From: Bacteroidia bacterium
GTDB lineage: Bacteria; Bacteroidota; Bacteroidia; Flavobacteriales; Flavobacteriaceae
NCBI GenBank assembly: GCA_030428705.1
Contig: JAUIDI010000001.1
Coordinates: forward strand, 1 to 64,000
Direction of reading: 5' to 3'
DNA length: 64,000 nt
Shown in pieces: positions 17,093 to 28,238 of the stretch (position 1 is the stretch's first letter; the number at the start of each line of letters is the position of its first letter). The notes under the pieces are model-generated. The model was not told the origin of the DNA and did not search any database. It worked only from the letters and a program-made list of their open reading frames with translations. The translations under genes and the position numbers were made by a program.

Positions 17093-19642
17093 TTATGTTT
17101 TGGATGATTTTTCCGCTTTTTTGATTTTTATGGTGAGTTCATCCTTCTTTTTGTCGAGATCCATAAAGATACTATCGCCTTCTTCCAATTTAGAATTGAC
17201 TATTTCTTCCGCAAGCGCATCTTCGATGTATTTCTGAATGGCGCGTTTCAAGGGCCTTGCACCGTATTGCTTGTCAAATCCTTTTTCGGCGATATAGTCT
17301 TTTGCATTGTCGGTAAGGTTAAGGTCGTAACCTATATCCTTGATCCGGGCATACAGCTTTCGTAACTCGATATCAATGATTTTATGGATGTCTTCCCTTT
17401 CCAATGGATTGAATACGATCACATCGTCGATACGGTTCAAAAATTCAGGTGCGAACGCTTTTTTCAAAGCACTTTCGATAACACTTTTTTGATGACTGTC
17501 TTCCTGTGACTTTTTGGCCGCCGTGCCGAATCCGACACCTTGTCCGAAATCCTTCAATTGCCGGGCCCCGATATTGGAAGTCATTATAATTATTGTATTC
17601 CTGAAATCGATTTTTCTCCCCAAGCTGTCGGTCAAGTATCCATCGTCCAGTACCTGCAATAACATATTGAATACATCGGGATGTGCCTTTTCGACTTCAT
17701 CGAGCAGGATTACAGAATAGGGTTTGCGCCTTACCTTCTCGGTCAGCTGGCCGCCTTCTTCATAGCCGACATATCCCGGAGGTGCTCCCACCAACCTAGA
17801 AATGGCGAACTTTTCCATGTATTCGCTCATGTCGATACGGATCAGCGCATCTTCCGAATCGAATAATTCTTTCGCCAGAACTTTGGCCAATTGGGTCTTG
17901 CCGACTCCGGTTTGTCCCAAGAAAATAAAACTTCCGATGGGTTTGTTCGGGTCTTTGAGTCCGGCCCTGTTTCTTTGAATGGCTTTGGCCACTTTTGCAA
18001 CGGCCTCGTCTTGACCGATGACATTGGCCTTGATAAGTTCGGGCAGTTCGGCCAACTTATTGCTTTCGGTCTGTGCTATTCGGTTTACAGGAATGCCGCT
18101 CATCATTGAGACTACATCTGCAACATTGTCCTCGGTAACCGTCTCTTTGTGCAACCTGCTTTCTTCTTCCCATTTTTCCTGGGCAACGGCCAAATCTTTT
18201 TCGATACGCTTTTCGTCATCACGCAATTTGGCGGCTTCTTCGTATTTCTGTTTTTTGACAACGCTGTTCTTCAATTCGCGTACATCTTCAAGCTGTTTCT
18301 CAAGTTCCAAAATCTGCTTGGGCACATCCATGTTCACAATATGCACTCGTGAACCCGCCTCGTCCATGGCATCGATTGCCTTATCGGGAAGAAAGCGGTC
18401 CGTCATATAGCGATGGGTCAATTTCACACAGGCAACAATGGCCTCATCCGTAAATTGAACGTTGTGGTGATCTTCGTATTTGCCTTTGATGTTCTGGAGT
18501 ATCTCAATGGTTTCATCGACCGTAGTCGGTTCGACAATGACTTTTTGAAAACGTCGTTCCAAAGCACCGTCTTTTTCGATATATTGCCGATATTCATCAA
18601 GTGTCGTGGCACCGATACATTGTATTTCGCCTCTTGCCAAGGCAGGTTTGAACATGTTGGAAGCATCAAGGCTGCCTGTAGCGCCACCGGCACCGACTAT
18701 GGTATGTATTTCATCAATAAACAGGATGACATCGTCATTTTTTTCGAGCTCGTTCATAACCGCTTTCATGCGTTCTTCGAACTGACCGCGGTATTTTGTT
18801 CCGGCTACCAAAGAGGCTAGATCCAAGGTAACAACACGCTTATTGTACAGAATACGGGAAACTTTTTTGTTTATGATACGCAATGCCAACCCTTCGGCTA
18901 TGGCACTTTTGCCAACGCCCGGCTCACCAATAAGCAAAGGATTGTTCTTTTTTCTTCGGCTCAATATTTGGGAGACCCTTTCAATTTCCTTTTCCCTTCC
19001 AACAACGGGATCCAATCTATTTTCCTCGGCAAGTTTTGTCAAATCCCTTCCGAAATTATCGAGAACAGGTGTTTTTGATTTTTTATTTCCTTTTTGGCTC
19101 GATGTCGACCCGAAAGTGCTTTCTTTTGAATCGCCAATATCTTCCGAGTCACCGGGGAATGATTCCGATGTTGGTGAGTCTATAATCTCGTCGTCACTGG
19201 TAATCATAAACTTGAACTGTTCTTTGACCCCGTCATAATCGACTTTCAGCTTGTGCAATAATTTGGTTGTCGGGTCATTTTCGTTCCGAAGAATGCACAA
19301 CAATAAGTGTGCTGTGTTTATCGAAGAGCTCTGAAAGAGCTTTGCCTCTAGAAAAGTAGTTTTCAGGGCCCTTTCCGCTTGACGGGTCAAATGAAGGTTT
19401 TTCTTGTCTTTCTGGGAACCACCCGAATTCGGATTCGAAGGACTCAAAATCTCGACCTTACGCCTCAAATGGTCAAGGTCCACTTCAAGGGCGTCCAGAA
19501 TACTGATAGCTTTTCCGTTACCATCGCGCAAAAGGCCCAGCATCAAATGCTCGGTGCCGATAAAATCGTGGCCGAGCCTAAGCGCCTCTTCTTTGCTATA
19601 TGCAATTACATCTTTTACCCGAGGTGAAAAATTATCATCCAT
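17093..19642 (-). CDS. clpC: ATP-dependent Clp protease ATP-binding subunit ClpC
   Basis: An 849-residue Hsp100 unfoldase that feeds substrates to ClpP. In order: two Clp_N repeats (about 1-145), a first AAA domain with [13 protein letters not shown], a UVR-like middle segment ([20 protein letters not shown]) that marks it as ClpC rather than ClpA, and a second AAA domain with [13 protein letters not shown], then the D2-small domain. A linker rich in serine (about 155-190) separates the N-domain. The gene is divergent from gyrA. Confidence 0.97.
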   Translation of the reverse strand: MDDNFSPRVKDVIAYSKEEALRLGHDFIGTEHLMLGLLRDGNGKAISILDALEVDLDHLRRKVEILSPSNPNSGGSQKDKKNLHLTRQAERALKTTFLEAKLFQSSSINTAHLLLCILRNENDPTTKLLHKLKVDYDGVKEQFKFMITSDDEIIDSPTSESFPGDSEDIGDSKESTFGSTSSQKGNKKSKTPVLDNFGRDLTKLAEENRLDPVVGREKEIERVSQILSRRKKNNPLLIGEPGVGKSAIAEGLALRIINKKVSRILYNKRVVTLDLASLVAGTKYRGQFEERMKAVMNELEKNDDVILFIDEIHTIVGAGGATGSLDASNMFKPALARGEIQCIGATTLDEYRQYIEKDGALERRFQKVIVEPTTVDETIEILQNIKGKYEDHHNVQFTDEAIVACVKLTHRYMTDRFLPDKAIDAMDEAGSRVHIVNMDVPKQILELEKQLEDVRELKNSVVKKQKYEEAAKLRDDEKRIEKDLAVAQEKWEEESRLHKETVTEDNVADVVSMMSGIPVNRIAQTESNKLAELPELIKANVIGQDEAVAKVAKAIQRNRAGLKDPNKPIGSFIFLGQTGVGKTQLAKVLAKELFDSEDALIRIDMSEYMEKFAISRLVGAPPGYVGYEEGGQLTEKVRRKPYSVILLDEVEKAHPDVFNMLLQVLDDGYLTDSLGRKIDFRNTIIIMTSNIGARQLKDFGQGVGFGTAAKKSQEDSHQKSVIESALKKAFAPEFLNRIDDVIVFNPLEREDIHKIIDIELRKLYARIKDIGYDLNLTDNAKDYIAEKGFDKQYGARPLKRAIQKYIEDALAEEIVNSKLEEGDSIFMDLDKKKDELTIKIKKAEKSSKT

Positions 19643-19835
19643 AGACTATCCTTAAATCAAGTATAAAATTAGTAAATCTCGGTCAATCATAGACAAATAC
19701 CGTACCCATATTCGACAAACTTGTTCGAAATGACGAAAAAAGCATCGATTTACAAAATAATTAACAAGGTAATTATCAACTATAACTAACGGCAAAAGTG
19801 TTGATAAATTATTGAATAAAGTATTTATTCTTTTC

Positions 19836-19864
19836 TTTGAAAGGATTGATTTTGCGTATATTGG
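19836..19864 (+). promoter_or_regulatory. Possible gyrA promoter
   Basis: TTTG (19836-19839), a 17-base spacer and TATATTGG (19857-19864, one mismatch to TAnnTTTG) lie 40 bases before the gyrA ATG. Weaker than the thr promoter. Confidence 0.4.
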
Positions 19865-19904
19865 CATGCTTTTTTAACACTTAAATAAAACAGAAGATTT
19901 TTAG

Positions 19905-22430
19905 ATGGCAGAAGGTGAAAAATTGATTCCGATCAACATAGAAGATGAAATGAAATCTGCCTACATCGATTATTCGATGTCGGTCATTGTGTCACGTGCA
20001 CTTCCCGATGTCAGGGATGGGCTTAAGCCCGTGCATAGAAGAGTGCTTTACGGTATGTATGAATTGGGCGTTCGTTCGAATAGCGCGCACAAGAAATCGG
20101 CCCGTATCGTTGGTGAAGTCTTAGGTAAGTACCACCCTCATGGCGATACTTCGGTTTATGATTCCATGGTACGTATGGCCCAGGAATGGAGTTTGCGTTA
20201 TATGTTGATCGATGGTCAGGGTAATTTCGGTTCGGTCGATGGTGATAGTCCGGCGGCCATGCGATATACAGAGGCGCGTATGCGCAAGATCGCTGATGAC
20301 ATGTTGGCCGATATCGACAAAGATACGGTCGATCATCAACTCAATTTTGACGATTCGTTACAAGAGCCTACGGTATTGCCGACTAGGGTTCCCAATTTAT
20401 TGGTCAATGGGGCCTCTGGTATAGCAGTTGGTATGGCGACCAATATGCCTCCGCATAATTTGTCTGAAGTGGTAGATGGTACAGTGGCGTATATCGATAA
20501 TAACGACATTGAAATAGATGAACTGATCACGCATATCAAGGCACCTGATTTTCCGACAGGAGGGGTCATTTATGGCTATGACGGTGTAAAAGAGGCATTT
20601 CATACGGGCCGGGGACGGGTCGTTATGAGGGCCAAGGCCAGTTTCGAGGAAGTGCAGGGAAGAGAGTGTATCGTTGTTACCGAAATACCTTTTCAGATCA
20701 ATAAGGCGGACATGATCAAAAAGACTGCTGATTTGATCAATGAGAAAAAAATCGATGGCATTTCGATGATTCGCGATGAGTCGGATAGAAAAGGAATGCG
20801 TATCGTATACATACTCAAACGGGATGCAATACCGAACATCGTTCTGAATACCCTTTTCAAATATACGGCGCTCCAATCATCGTTCAGTGTCAATAATATT
20901 GCCCTGGTGAATGGACGCCCTGAAATGCTCAACCTCAAAGACATGATCTATCATTTCGTTGAGCATCGTCATGAAGTTGTCGTACGTAGAACGAAGTTCG
21001 AACTGAAGAAGGCTGAAGACAGGGCGCACATCTTGGAAGGGCTCATTATTGCCTCTGATAATATCGATGAGGTCATTGCTATAATCCGTGGTTCGGCCAA
21101 TGCCGATGATGCCCGCGAGAATTTGATGGAACGCTTTAAGCTCTCGGAGATACAGGCCAAGGCCATTGTAGAGATGCGTTTGCGTCAACTTACCGGTCTT
21201 GAACAGGATAAACTTAGATCCGAGTATGAAGAAATTATAAAGACGATTGCCGATTTAAAGGATATTCTTGAGAAGAAAGACCGAAGAATGGAAATCATCA
21301 AGAACGAACTTCTTGAGGTTAAGGAGAAATATGGAGATGAAAGAAGGTCTGAGATTAATTTTGCCGGTGGGGATTTGAGTATTGAAGATATGATTCCGGA
21401 TGAGCAAGTGGTGATTACTATTTCACATGCGGGATATATAAAAAGAACACCGTTAACCGAATATAAAACACAAAATAGAGGCGGGGTAGGCCAAAAGGCC
21501 TCTTCGACCCGTAACGAAGACTTTCTGGAACATCTTTTCGTGGGTACGAACCACCAGTACATGCTATTCTTTACCCAAAAAGGGAAATGTTTCTGGATGC
21601 GGGTTTATGAAATCCCGGAAGGAAGTCGTACCTCTAAAGGAAGGGCGATTCAGAATTTGATCAATATCGAAAACGACGACAAGGTCAAGGCATTTATATG
21701 TACCCAAGATCTGAAAGACGAAGATTACGTAAACAGCCATTACGTAATTATGGCTACCAAACAGGGTACGGTTAAAAAGACATCACTTGAGCAATATTCC
21801 CGTCCGCGCCAAAATGGAATTAATGCCATCGGTATCAGGGAGGGCGATGAGTTGTTAGAAGCTAAATTGACTACCGGTACAAGCCAGATTTTCCTTGGAT
21901 TGAAATCCGGTAAGGCCATTCGTTTTGAAGAAAGTAAGACAAGGCCCATGGGCCGTAACGCCTCCGGTGTTCGCGGCATTACCTTGGCCGACGATAATGA
22001 CGAGGTGATCGGTATGGTATCGGTCCATAATTTCGAAGATGAAATATTGGTGGTCTCCGAAAACGGTTATGGTAAACGTTCGAGTATCGACGATTATCGC
22101 GTTACGAATCGTGGCGGTAAGGGCGTTAAAACCATATCGATAACCGAAAAAACCGGAGGACTTGTAGCCATAAAGAATGTTTGCGATTCAGATGATCTGA
22201 TGATTATCAATAAATCTGGTATCGCCATTCGAATGAGCGTTGAAGACCTAAGGGTCATGGGCAGGGCGACACAAGGTGTCAAATTGATCAACATCAAAGG
22301 TGACGACTCGATTGCCGCAGTGGCCAAAGTAATGAAAGATGAGGACGCGGTAGAAGGTACAGATATACTTGATATCGAAGTAGATACAGAAGATGGCACG
22401 GCTATTGATAAAGAGGGTAGCGAAGAATAA
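19905..22430 (+). CDS. gyrA: DNA gyrase subunit A
   Basis: An 841-residue type IIA topoisomerase subunit that cleaves and rejoins DNA. The catalytic tyrosine is Tyr121 in AAMRYTEAR. The quinolone-determining region reads [17 protein letters not shown] with Thr82 and Asp86 at the positions of E. coli Ser83 and Asp87; the acid is retained. The C-terminal pinwheel carries a GyrA-box-like QNRGGVG near residue 523, where the usual Lys/Arg is Val, and a further NRGGKGVK blade motif. The tail is acidic. A TPR gene follows after 36 bp. Confidence 0.98.
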   Translation: MAEGEKLIPINIEDEMKSAYIDYSMSVIVSRALPDVRDGLKPVHRRVLYGMYELGVRSNSAHKKSARIVGEVLGKYHPHGDTSVYDSMVRMAQEWSLRYMLIDGQGNFGSVDGDSPAAMRYTEARMRKIADDMLADIDKDTVDHQLNFDDSLQEPTVLPTRVPNLLVNGASGIAVGMATNMPPHNLSEVVDGTVAYIDNNDIEIDELITHIKAPDFPTGGVIYGYDGVKEAFHTGRGRVVMRAKASFEEVQGRECIVVTEIPFQINKADMIKKTADLINEKKIDGISMIRDESDRKGMRIVYILKRDAIPNIVLNTLFKYTALQSSFSVNNIALVNGRPEMLNLKDMIYHFVEHRHEVVVRRTKFELKKAEDRAHILEGLIIASDNIDEVIAIIRGSANADDARENLMERFKLSEIQAKAIVEMRLRQLTGLEQDKLRSEYEEIIKTIADLKDILEKKDRRMEIIKNELLEVKEKYGDERRSEINFAGGDLSIEDMIPDEQVVITISHAGYIKRTPLTEYKTQNRGGVGQKASSTRNEDFLEHLFVGTNHQYMLFFTQKGKCFWMRVYEIPEGSRTSKGRAIQNLINIENDDKVKAFICTQDLKDEDYVNSHYVIMATKQGTVKKTSLEQYSRPRQNGINAIGIREGDELLEAKLTTGTSQIFLGLKSGKAIRFEESKTRPMGRNASGVRGITLADDNDEVIGMVSVHNFEDEILVVSENGYGKRSSIDDYRVTNRGGKGVKTISITEKTGGLVAIKNVCDSDDLMIINKSGIAIRMSVEDLRVMGRATQGVKLINIKGDDSIAAVAKVMKDEDAVEGTDILDIEVDTEDGTAIDKEGSEE

Positions 22431-22466
22431 TAATCTTTTAAACACTAAATATTTAATTAAATAAAA

Positions 22467-23729
22467 ATGAAAACTAAAATTTTAATGCTAGCGGTTACGC
22501 TAATCGGCGCAATCGGATTTGCACAAAAAAACGAAATAAAGGCAGCGGAGAAAGCCCTTAAGGGTGGCGATTCAATGGCTGCAAAAACAGCCTTGGAAGG
22601 TGCATCGGGCATGATTTCCGGGGCTGATGAAAAAGTTCAGGCGCAATACTATTTCGTAAGGGGTAAAGTATATGCCGATTTGGCCAAAAAGGGAGATGCA
22701 ACCGCATTTGAGGATGCCGCATCGTCATTACAGAAGGTTATCGAAATAGAAGGGAAAACCGGAAAATCAAAATACTCTGACGAAACCAAACAGCATTTGG
22801 CTTCGTTGACGGCCGATATGGTCAACGCTGCCGTAAAAGATAACAGCGAGGAAAAATATAAAGAGGCTGCAGAGAAACTATATACCAGCTACAAAATCAG
22901 TCCACAAGACACCTCTTATCTCTATTTTGCCGCTGGAAGCGCGGTAAGAGGCGGACACTACGACATGGCGTTGAATTACTATGAAGAGCTTAAGGCAATA
23001 GGTTATGACGGTGGTGGTATGATCTATAAGGCTACCAATGTTGATTCTGGAGAGGTCGAACAAATGGATAAAGTTCAGCGAGACCTAATGGTGAAATCAG
23101 GAACCTACAAGGATCCTATCGATGAGAAAACACCTTCTAAAAAGGCCGAAATCGTTAAAAATATAGCATTGATCTATTCCGAGACCGGTCAAGACGAAAA
23201 AGCAATGGCCGCTTACGATGAAGCAAGGGCGAACAACCCGGACGATGTTAATTTGATATTGAACCAAGCCAATCTGTATTATACGAAAGGAGACTTGGAG
23301 GAATTCAAATCCTTGATGGCAGAAGCTACGGCTTTGGCACCCGACAATGCCGATCTGCATTATAATATAGGAGTGATTAATATGGAGCAGGGCAATATGG
23401 AAGAGGCTCGTGCAGCTTATAAGAAGGCCTTGGATATCAAACCTGATTACACCAACGCCCAGTTGAACCTGTCGACCACATATATCAATGAAGGCAATGC
23501 ATTGATCGATGAGATGAATTCTTTGGGCAATTCAAAGGCAGATATAGCCAGATATGATGAGCTCAAAACGAAGAAAGACGATTTCTTTAAGCAAGGAGCC
23601 CAAGTATTGGAAGATGCGCTCAAAACAAGCCCAGATAGTAAGAGTATCATGGAGCAATTGAAAAATATATACGGAGCAATGGGCGATAACGAAAACTTTA
23701 TGCGCCTTAAAAAGATGATGGGCGAGTAA
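22467..23729 (+). CDS. Exported tetratricopeptide repeat protein
   Basis: A signal peptide (LMLAVTLIGAIGFAQ) precedes a helical protein of 420 residues with several TPR units; the clearest are NIALIYSETGQDEKAMAAYDEA, NADLHYNIGVINMEQGNMEE and IKPDYTNAQLNLSTTYINEG. It should be periplasmic or on the outer membrane and act as a protein-interaction scaffold. The arrangement immediately behind gyrA is familiar from flavobacterial genomes, but no partner can be read from the sequence. A strong terminator follows. Confidence 0.88.
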   Translation: MKTKILMLAVTLIGAIGFAQKNEIKAAEKALKGGDSMAAKTALEGASGMISGADEKVQAQYYFVRGKVYADLAKKGDATAFEDAASSLQKVIEIEGKTGKSKYSDETKQHLASLTADMVNAAVKDNSEEKYKEAAEKLYTSYKISPQDTSYLYFAAGSAVRGGHYDMALNYYEELKAIGYDGGGMIYKATNVDSGEVEQMDKVQRDLMVKSGTYKDPIDEKTPSKKAEIVKNIALIYSETGQDEKAMAAYDEARANNPDDVNLILNQANLYYTKGDLEEFKSLMAEATALAPDNADLHYNIGVINMEQGNMEEARAAYKKALDIKPDYTNAQLNLSTTYINEGNALIDEMNSLGNSKADIARYDELKTKKDDFFKQGAQVLEDALKTSPDSKSIMEQLKNIYGAMGDNENFMRLKKMMGE

Positions 23730-23753
23730 AATATCCAAAAGCATACTCATGTT

Positions 23754-23783
23754 AAAAAACCTCCTAAATCCGGGAGGTTTTTT
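23754..23783. terminator. Bidirectional terminator between the TPR gene and the NlpC-like gene
   Basis: AAAAAACCTCC, loop TAAATCCG and GGAGG followed by seven T; symmetric A and T runs serve both converging genes. Confidence 0.88.
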
Positions 23784-24535
23784 TATATCACCTTTTTGAT
23801 TACCCGTAAATTATGGGTATAATTTCCTTCTTCGGCGTTGAAGATTCCAGTATGATCTAAACGGTCTATCCGAACTTTTCCATTGACATGGATGATATAG
23901 TTGTTATCCATTATTAGGCCGACGTGGTCGATTATTCCCTCTGAATTATCAAAAAAAGCAAGATCTCCGGCCTCGCTTTCCTCGATAAAGCTCAATGCGG
24001 TTCCGACTGTAGATTGTTCCTGTGCTTTTCGATGTAGATTGCACCCATGTAGTTTATATACCATCTGAACAAAACCGGCTGCATCTATTCCAAAAGGAGT
24101 TCTTCCTCCCCATAAATAAGGTGTATTCAAATAAAGCAGGGCCATGTTTATCAAGTTAGATTTATCGTGCAGGCCGTTTACGGATCCACCTTCAAACTTG
24201 TGTTGAAGTAATTCCGTATTGCTGATGGTCGAGCCCAGAACTATAGGAACCAGTATGTTTTTTCCTGTTTCTACATGGGAAATCAGATCTGTGGAGCACT
24301 CATTTGGATTTCCGCTTTCTATTTCCTTATAATCATTTTCAGAAATTTTGTGCATCTGGTTATTAACGGCCCACCCTTCACAGCCGTCAAGAGCGATTCT
24401 GATCTTGCTCCAATGTTTACGCTGTTCCAATATTTTGAAGTGCTCGCCATACAAGATTTGAGACACCATCTCACTTTGGTGATCCGGACTAAACCTGACA
24501 GGAACAATACTAAGCGCACAAATACCGTACTGCAT
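23783..24535 (-). CDS. NlpC/P60-family protein with SH3-like domain, catalytic Cys replaced
   Basis: Residues about 1-65 form a bacterial SH3-like domain and residues 125-250 the NlpC/P60 fold, which normally hydrolyses D-Glu-diaminopimelate bonds in peptidoglycan stems. The active-site segment reads YLWGGRTPFGIDAAGFVQM, with Ala152 where the family has the nucleophilic Cys of the DCSG motif; the codons are GCA GCC. His204 and the third polar residue His216 are kept. If the sequence is correct the protein is probably a non-catalytic peptidoglycan binder. No signal peptide is seen. It lies 22 bp behind the thiolase gene. Confidence 0.88.
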   Translation of the reverse strand: MQYGICALSIVPVRFSPDHQSEMVSQILYGEHFKILEQRKHWSKIRIALDGCEGWAVNNQMHKISENDYKEIESGNPNECSTDLISHVETGKNILVPIVLGSTISNTELLQHKFEGGSVNGLHDKSNLINMALLYLNTPYLWGGRTPFGIDAAGFVQMVYKLHGCNLHRKAQEQSTVGTALSFIEESEAGDLAFFDNSEGIIDHVGLIMDNNYIIHVNGKVRIDRLDHTGIFNAEEGNYTHNLRVIKKVI

Positions 24536-24557
24536 AGGGCTTTCTTAGTATACGGGT

Positions 24558-25733
24558 TTAGTGTCTTTCAAGAATAATCGCCGAGGCACCGCCACCGCCA
24601 TTACAAATGGCCGCTGCACCGATTTTACCCTTGTTTTGTTCCAAGACGTTCAAGAGGGTCACAATGATACGGGCACCGGAACAACCTAAGGGATGCCCCA
24701 ATGAAACGGCTCCACCGTTTACATTGACGTTTTTATCGGTAAGACCCAAAAGTTTCATATTGGCAAGACCTACGACGGCAAAAGCTTCATTAAATTCGAA
24801 ATAATCCACTTGGTCTATCGAAATACCTGCCTTATCCAAGGCCTTTGGTAGCGCCTTGGCAGGTGCAGTGGTGAACCATTTCGGTTCTTGGGCTGCGTCA
24901 GCGTAACCCTTGATGGTTGCTATGGGTTCAAGATTCAATTCCTTTGCCTTTTCGGCACTCATTAAAACCAGTGCCGCTGCACCGTCGTTAATTGTTGAGG
25001 CATTTGCTGCGGTGACGGTTCCGTCTTTGGAGAATGCAGGACGCAGAGAAGGTATTTTTTCCATCTTTACGTTCTTATATTCTTCATCCTCCCTGATTAT
25101 TATCGGTTCTCCTCTTCCTTGCGGTACTTCGACAGGTATGACTTCGTTATCGAATTTACCGGTCTTCCACGCCTCCGCGGATCTGTTGTACGATTGAACG
25201 GCAAAATCATCTTGATCTTTACGACTGAATTGATATTCTGTAGCACACGCATCGGCACAGACACCCATCGCATTTTGATCATAGGCATCGACCAATCCGT
25301 CTTTTTGCATGCCATCTATTAAAGACGCAGGACCAAATTTGTGTCCGTTTCTCATATGGACATAGTGCGGAATAAGGCTCATATTTTCCATTCCTCCTGC
25401 AATTGCAATCGAAACGTCGCCCAATGTAATGGCCTGTGCCGCCTGCATTACGGCTTTCATTCCCGAAGCGCATACTTTGTTGACCGTTGTACAGGGCACA
25501 TCGTCAGGAATTCCCGCATAAATAGCGGCTTGTCGAGCAGGTGCTTGACCCGTACCGGCCTGCACTACGTTGCCCATTAAAACTTCCTCCACCATATTGG
25601 GCTTGAGACCGATTTTATCCATCGCACCTTTGATGGCGATAGCCCCTAATTTTGGGGCCGTTACAGAAGATAACGTTCCTAAAAAGCTTCCAATAGGAGT
25701 ACGGACCGCCGAAACAATTACAACATCCTTCAT
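24558..25733 (-). CDS. Acetyl-CoA C-acetyltransferase (thiolase)
   Basis: A 391-residue thiolase II/I family enzyme that condenses or cleaves acyl-CoA. The nucleophile is Cys88 (VNKVCASGMKAV), His347 lies in GGAVSLGHPLGCSGAR and the second cysteine is Cys377 in ICNGGGGASA. All catalytic residues are present. The length and NKVCASG sequence fit the biosynthetic acetoacetyl-CoA type (AtoB/PhaA) more than the long-chain FadA type, but substrate length cannot be settled by eye. Divergent from the PgpH-like gene. Confidence 0.93.
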   Translation of the reverse strand: MKDVVIVSAVRTPIGSFLGTLSSVTAPKLGAIAIKGAMDKIGLKPNMVEEVLMGNVVQAGTGQAPARQAAIYAGIPDDVPCTTVNKVCASGMKAVMQAAQAITLGDVSIAIAGGMENMSLIPHYVHMRNGHKFGPASLIDGMQKDGLVDAYDQNAMGVCADACATEYQFSRKDQDDFAVQSYNRSAEAWKTGKFDNEVIPVEVPQGRGEPIIIREDEEYKNVKMEKIPSLRPAFSKDGTVTAANASTINDGAAALVLMSAEKAKELNLEPIATIKGYADAAQEPKWFTTAPAKALPKALDKAGISIDQVDYFEFNEAFAVVGLANMKLLGLTDKNVNVNGGAVSLGHPLGCSGARIIVTLLNVLEQNKGKIGAAAICNGGGGASAIILERH

Positions 25734-25847
25734 TTCATGAACTTTGATGATGCGAAATTAAGAAATTAATGAACAACCGAATCGGGGAGTGGATCAAAAG
25801 ACCTATATACGTATATATTTTCTATTTTTGGTAGAGATATCCCCTAC

Positions 25848-27896
25848 ATGCGAAATTTCTTGGAAAAGCTTTTCAAAAACCAATCCCGCATTTACAAATA
25901 CCTACTGTATCTGGGGACCATCTGCTGTATTGTATTTTTTTTTCCGAAGGGAGGAAAATTCAAATATGAATTTCAAAAAGGGAAGCCTTGGCAATACGAC
26001 AATCTTTACGCGCCGTTTGATTTCTCCATAAAGAAAACACAAGATGAAATTGCCGAAGAAAAGCAGCAGGTCGAGAAAGATCATTTGGATTATTATCGCT
26101 ACGATTCGGAAATCGCCAATAAGATTTACACGGACTATAATACGGGTTTTCCAAATGTATTTGGAGGACCTCGATATACCGATGTACAAAGGCGGACGTT
26201 AAAAACTACGGGAAGGGAGGTTTTGGACAAGCTCTACTTGAACGGAATCTTAAAAATGACGGAGGCTTCCAAGGTAGATCGAGATATTTATCTGGTGAGA
26301 AATAATGAAGCACAACGGATATCTTCTAATAATCTATATGGAATTGGTGATGTCGAGCGTGTGATTCAATCGGTCCTTCAAGAAAAGGGGCTAATCGGTT
26401 TCAAGAACGCCTTCAACAATTTGTTTTTTGACCTGGTAAAACCCAATGTCTTTTTTGACCAGGCCCTTTCGGAGATCGCTCTTTCAAATGAATTATCGAA
26501 GATATCGACTACAAGGGGTACGGTCGATGAAGGAAAGCTTATCGTGGCTAAAGGCGAGGTTGTCGAATCGGAGAATCTTAAAATTTTGAAATCGTTGAGG
26601 TCTGAATACGAATCGGAACTTTGGACCGCCAATAATTACTATTACATTTTAACGGGATATACTGTTTTGGTGGCGCTGGTCTTGGTGATGCTGCTGTTGT
26701 TTTTAAAGAAATATCGAAAGCATATCTACAACAACAATGTCAAGGTCACTTTTATTTTCTTCAACATCTTGCTAATGGTTTTTGTGACCACCCTTGTCGT
26801 AAAGTATGATGAAGCTTATGTTTTTGTAGTGCCACTTTGCATATTGCCTTTGATTCTGAAAACCTTTTTCGATGCCAGACTTGGGTTGTTCGCTCATGTA
26901 CTCACTGTATTGATACTAGGTTTTGTGGTGCCCAACAGTTTTGAATATATTTTTCTTCAAATCATTGCGGGTATCGTGACCATCTTGACGGTTTCTGAAC
27001 TGTACAAAAGGGCCAATCTGTTTATTTCCGTGGGCCAGATTACCTCCATTTATATCATTGGGTATTTAGCCTTTCATATTATTCATGAAGGAAACCTTGA
27101 CAATATTATGTGGTTCACCTTGGGCCTTTTTCTACTCAATGGCATGATTACACTTTTTGCCCAACCGCTTATTTATATTTATGAAAAGATTTTCGGATTG
27201 GTTTCTGACGTTTCTCTGTTGGAACTTTCGGATACCAATTCCAAATTGTTGAAAGAGCTCTCGAACAAGGCACCGGGAACTTTCCATCATTCGTTACAAG
27301 TGGCAAACTTGGCCGAAGCTGCTGCCAACGAAATCGGTGCGAATGCCATGCTTGTAAGGGTAGGGGCTATGTATCATGACATCGGTAAAATGAACAATCC
27401 GACATATTTTACCGAGAATCAGATTACCAATGTAAACCCCCATGATGAACTATCACCAAGGGATAGTGCCAAGATTATAGTTAACCATGTAATCGAAGGA
27501 ATCGAGATAGCGCGTAAAAACAAACTACCGGACAGGATAATCGATTTTATCCGATCTCATCACGGCACTACAACGGTCTATTATTTTTTAAAGCGTCAAC
27601 AAGAAATGGATGAGAATGTGGATGAAAAGGATTTCAGATACCCTGGCCCATTGCCATTTTCAAAAGAGACCGCTATTTTAATGATGGCCGACTCCGTTGA
27701 GGCCGCCTCTAAAAGCCTTAAAAATCCTACTTTTTCAATTATCGATGAATTTGTCGATAAAATAGTGGCGGGCCAAATGTCGGCCAACCAATTTTTAAAC
27801 GCGAACATAACCTTCAAGGAAATCGAGATCATCAAAAAAATATTTAAGCAAAAACTTACGAACATCTATCATTTACGGGTGGAGTATCCTGAATAG
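25848..27896 (+). CDS. 7TM-HD family phosphodiesterase (PgpH-like)
   Basis: A 682-residue membrane protein: one N-terminal membrane segment (about 15-33), an extracytoplasmic 7TMR-HDED domain (about 45-255), seven closely spaced membrane segments (about 265-450) and a cytoplasmic HD domain with His480-His481, His510-Asp511 (MYHDIGKM) and His571-His572. This layout is that of PgpH, which hydrolyses cyclic di-AMP to pApA. All metal ligands visible are intact. Role in c-di-AMP turnover is inferred from the family; no cyclase is in the window. Confidence 0.92.
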   Translation: MRNFLEKLFKNQSRIYKYLLYLGTICCIVFFFPKGGKFKYEFQKGKPWQYDNLYAPFDFSIKKTQDEIAEEKQQVEKDHLDYYRYDSEIANKIYTDYNTGFPNVFGGPRYTDVQRRTLKTTGREVLDKLYLNGILKMTEASKVDRDIYLVRNNEAQRISSNNLYGIGDVERVIQSVLQEKGLIGFKNAFNNLFFDLVKPNVFFDQALSEIALSNELSKISTTRGTVDEGKLIVAKGEVVESENLKILKSLRSEYESELWTANNYYYILTGYTVLVALVLVMLLLFLKKYRKHIYNNNVKVTFIFFNILLMVFVTTLVVKYDEAYVFVVPLCILPLILKTFFDARLGLFAHVLTVLILGFVVPNSFEYIFLQIIAGIVTILTVSELYKRANLFISVGQITSIYIIGYLAFHIIHEGNLDNIMWFTLGLFLLNGMITLFAQPLIYIYEKIFGLVSDVSLLELSDTNSKLLKELSNKAPGTFHHSLQVANLAEAAANEIGANAMLVRVGAMYHDIGKMNNPTYFTENQITNVNPHDELSPRDSAKIIVNHVIEGIEIARKNKLPDRIIDFIRSHHGTTTVYYFLKRQQEMDENVDEKDFRYPGPLPFSKETAILMMADSVEAASKSLKNPTFSIIDEFVDKIVAGQMSANQFLNANITFKEIEIIKKIFKQKLTNIYHLRVEYPE

Positions 27897-27963
27897 GCTC
27901 TTCGCTTTCGGGAAATAAAAAAAGTAAATAAATTATTGTTTAATAGCTTCGGAAAAATGTACA

Positions 27964-27994
27964 TTTGCAACCGCATTTTGCCATTATAATTTTG
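27964..27994 (+). promoter_or_regulatory. Consensus promoter of tRNA-Ser
   Basis: TTTG (27964-27967), exactly 19 bases, then TAATTTTG (27987-27994) match TTTG-N19-TAnnTTTG. The predicted start near 28001 is 18 bases before the tRNA. A second near-match, TACATTTG, lies at 27960-27967. Confidence 0.75.
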
Positions 27995-28018
27995 GCAGTA
28001 TGTTCATTTGAAATAAGA

Positions 28019-28102
28019 GGAGAGGTGCCGGAGTGGTAACGGAGCAGATTGCTAATCTGTCGACGCGTAAGTGTCGCATGGGTTCGAGTCCCATTCTCTC
28101 CG
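28019..28102 (+). tRNA. tRNA-Ser (anticodon GCT)
   Basis: Acceptor GGAGAGG (28019-28025) pairs with TCTCTCC (28095-28101, one G-T). The anticodon arm CAGAT-TGCTAAT-CTG presents GCT, a long variable arm typical of serine tRNA follows, and the T loop GGTTCGAGTCCC is standard. CCA is not encoded. Confidence 0.97.
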
Positions 28103-28202
28103 CAAAGCCTTTCAAAAGGCATATAATGGTACCGACTAGAAATGTTGGTATTTAAAGAAACGATCGGGTTGAGAGGCCGGCGCACCGTCTGGCCCCTCGC
28201 TA

Positions 28203-28227
28203 AAAAAGGTCTACTAGACCTTTTTTG
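28203..28227 (+). terminator. Terminator after the tRNA-Ser unit
   Basis: AAAAAAGGTC, loop TACTA, GACCTTTTTT. It separates tRNA-Ser and its trailer from tRNA-Pro. Confidence 0.75.
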
Positions 28228-28238
28228 ATCGCTCGGTC

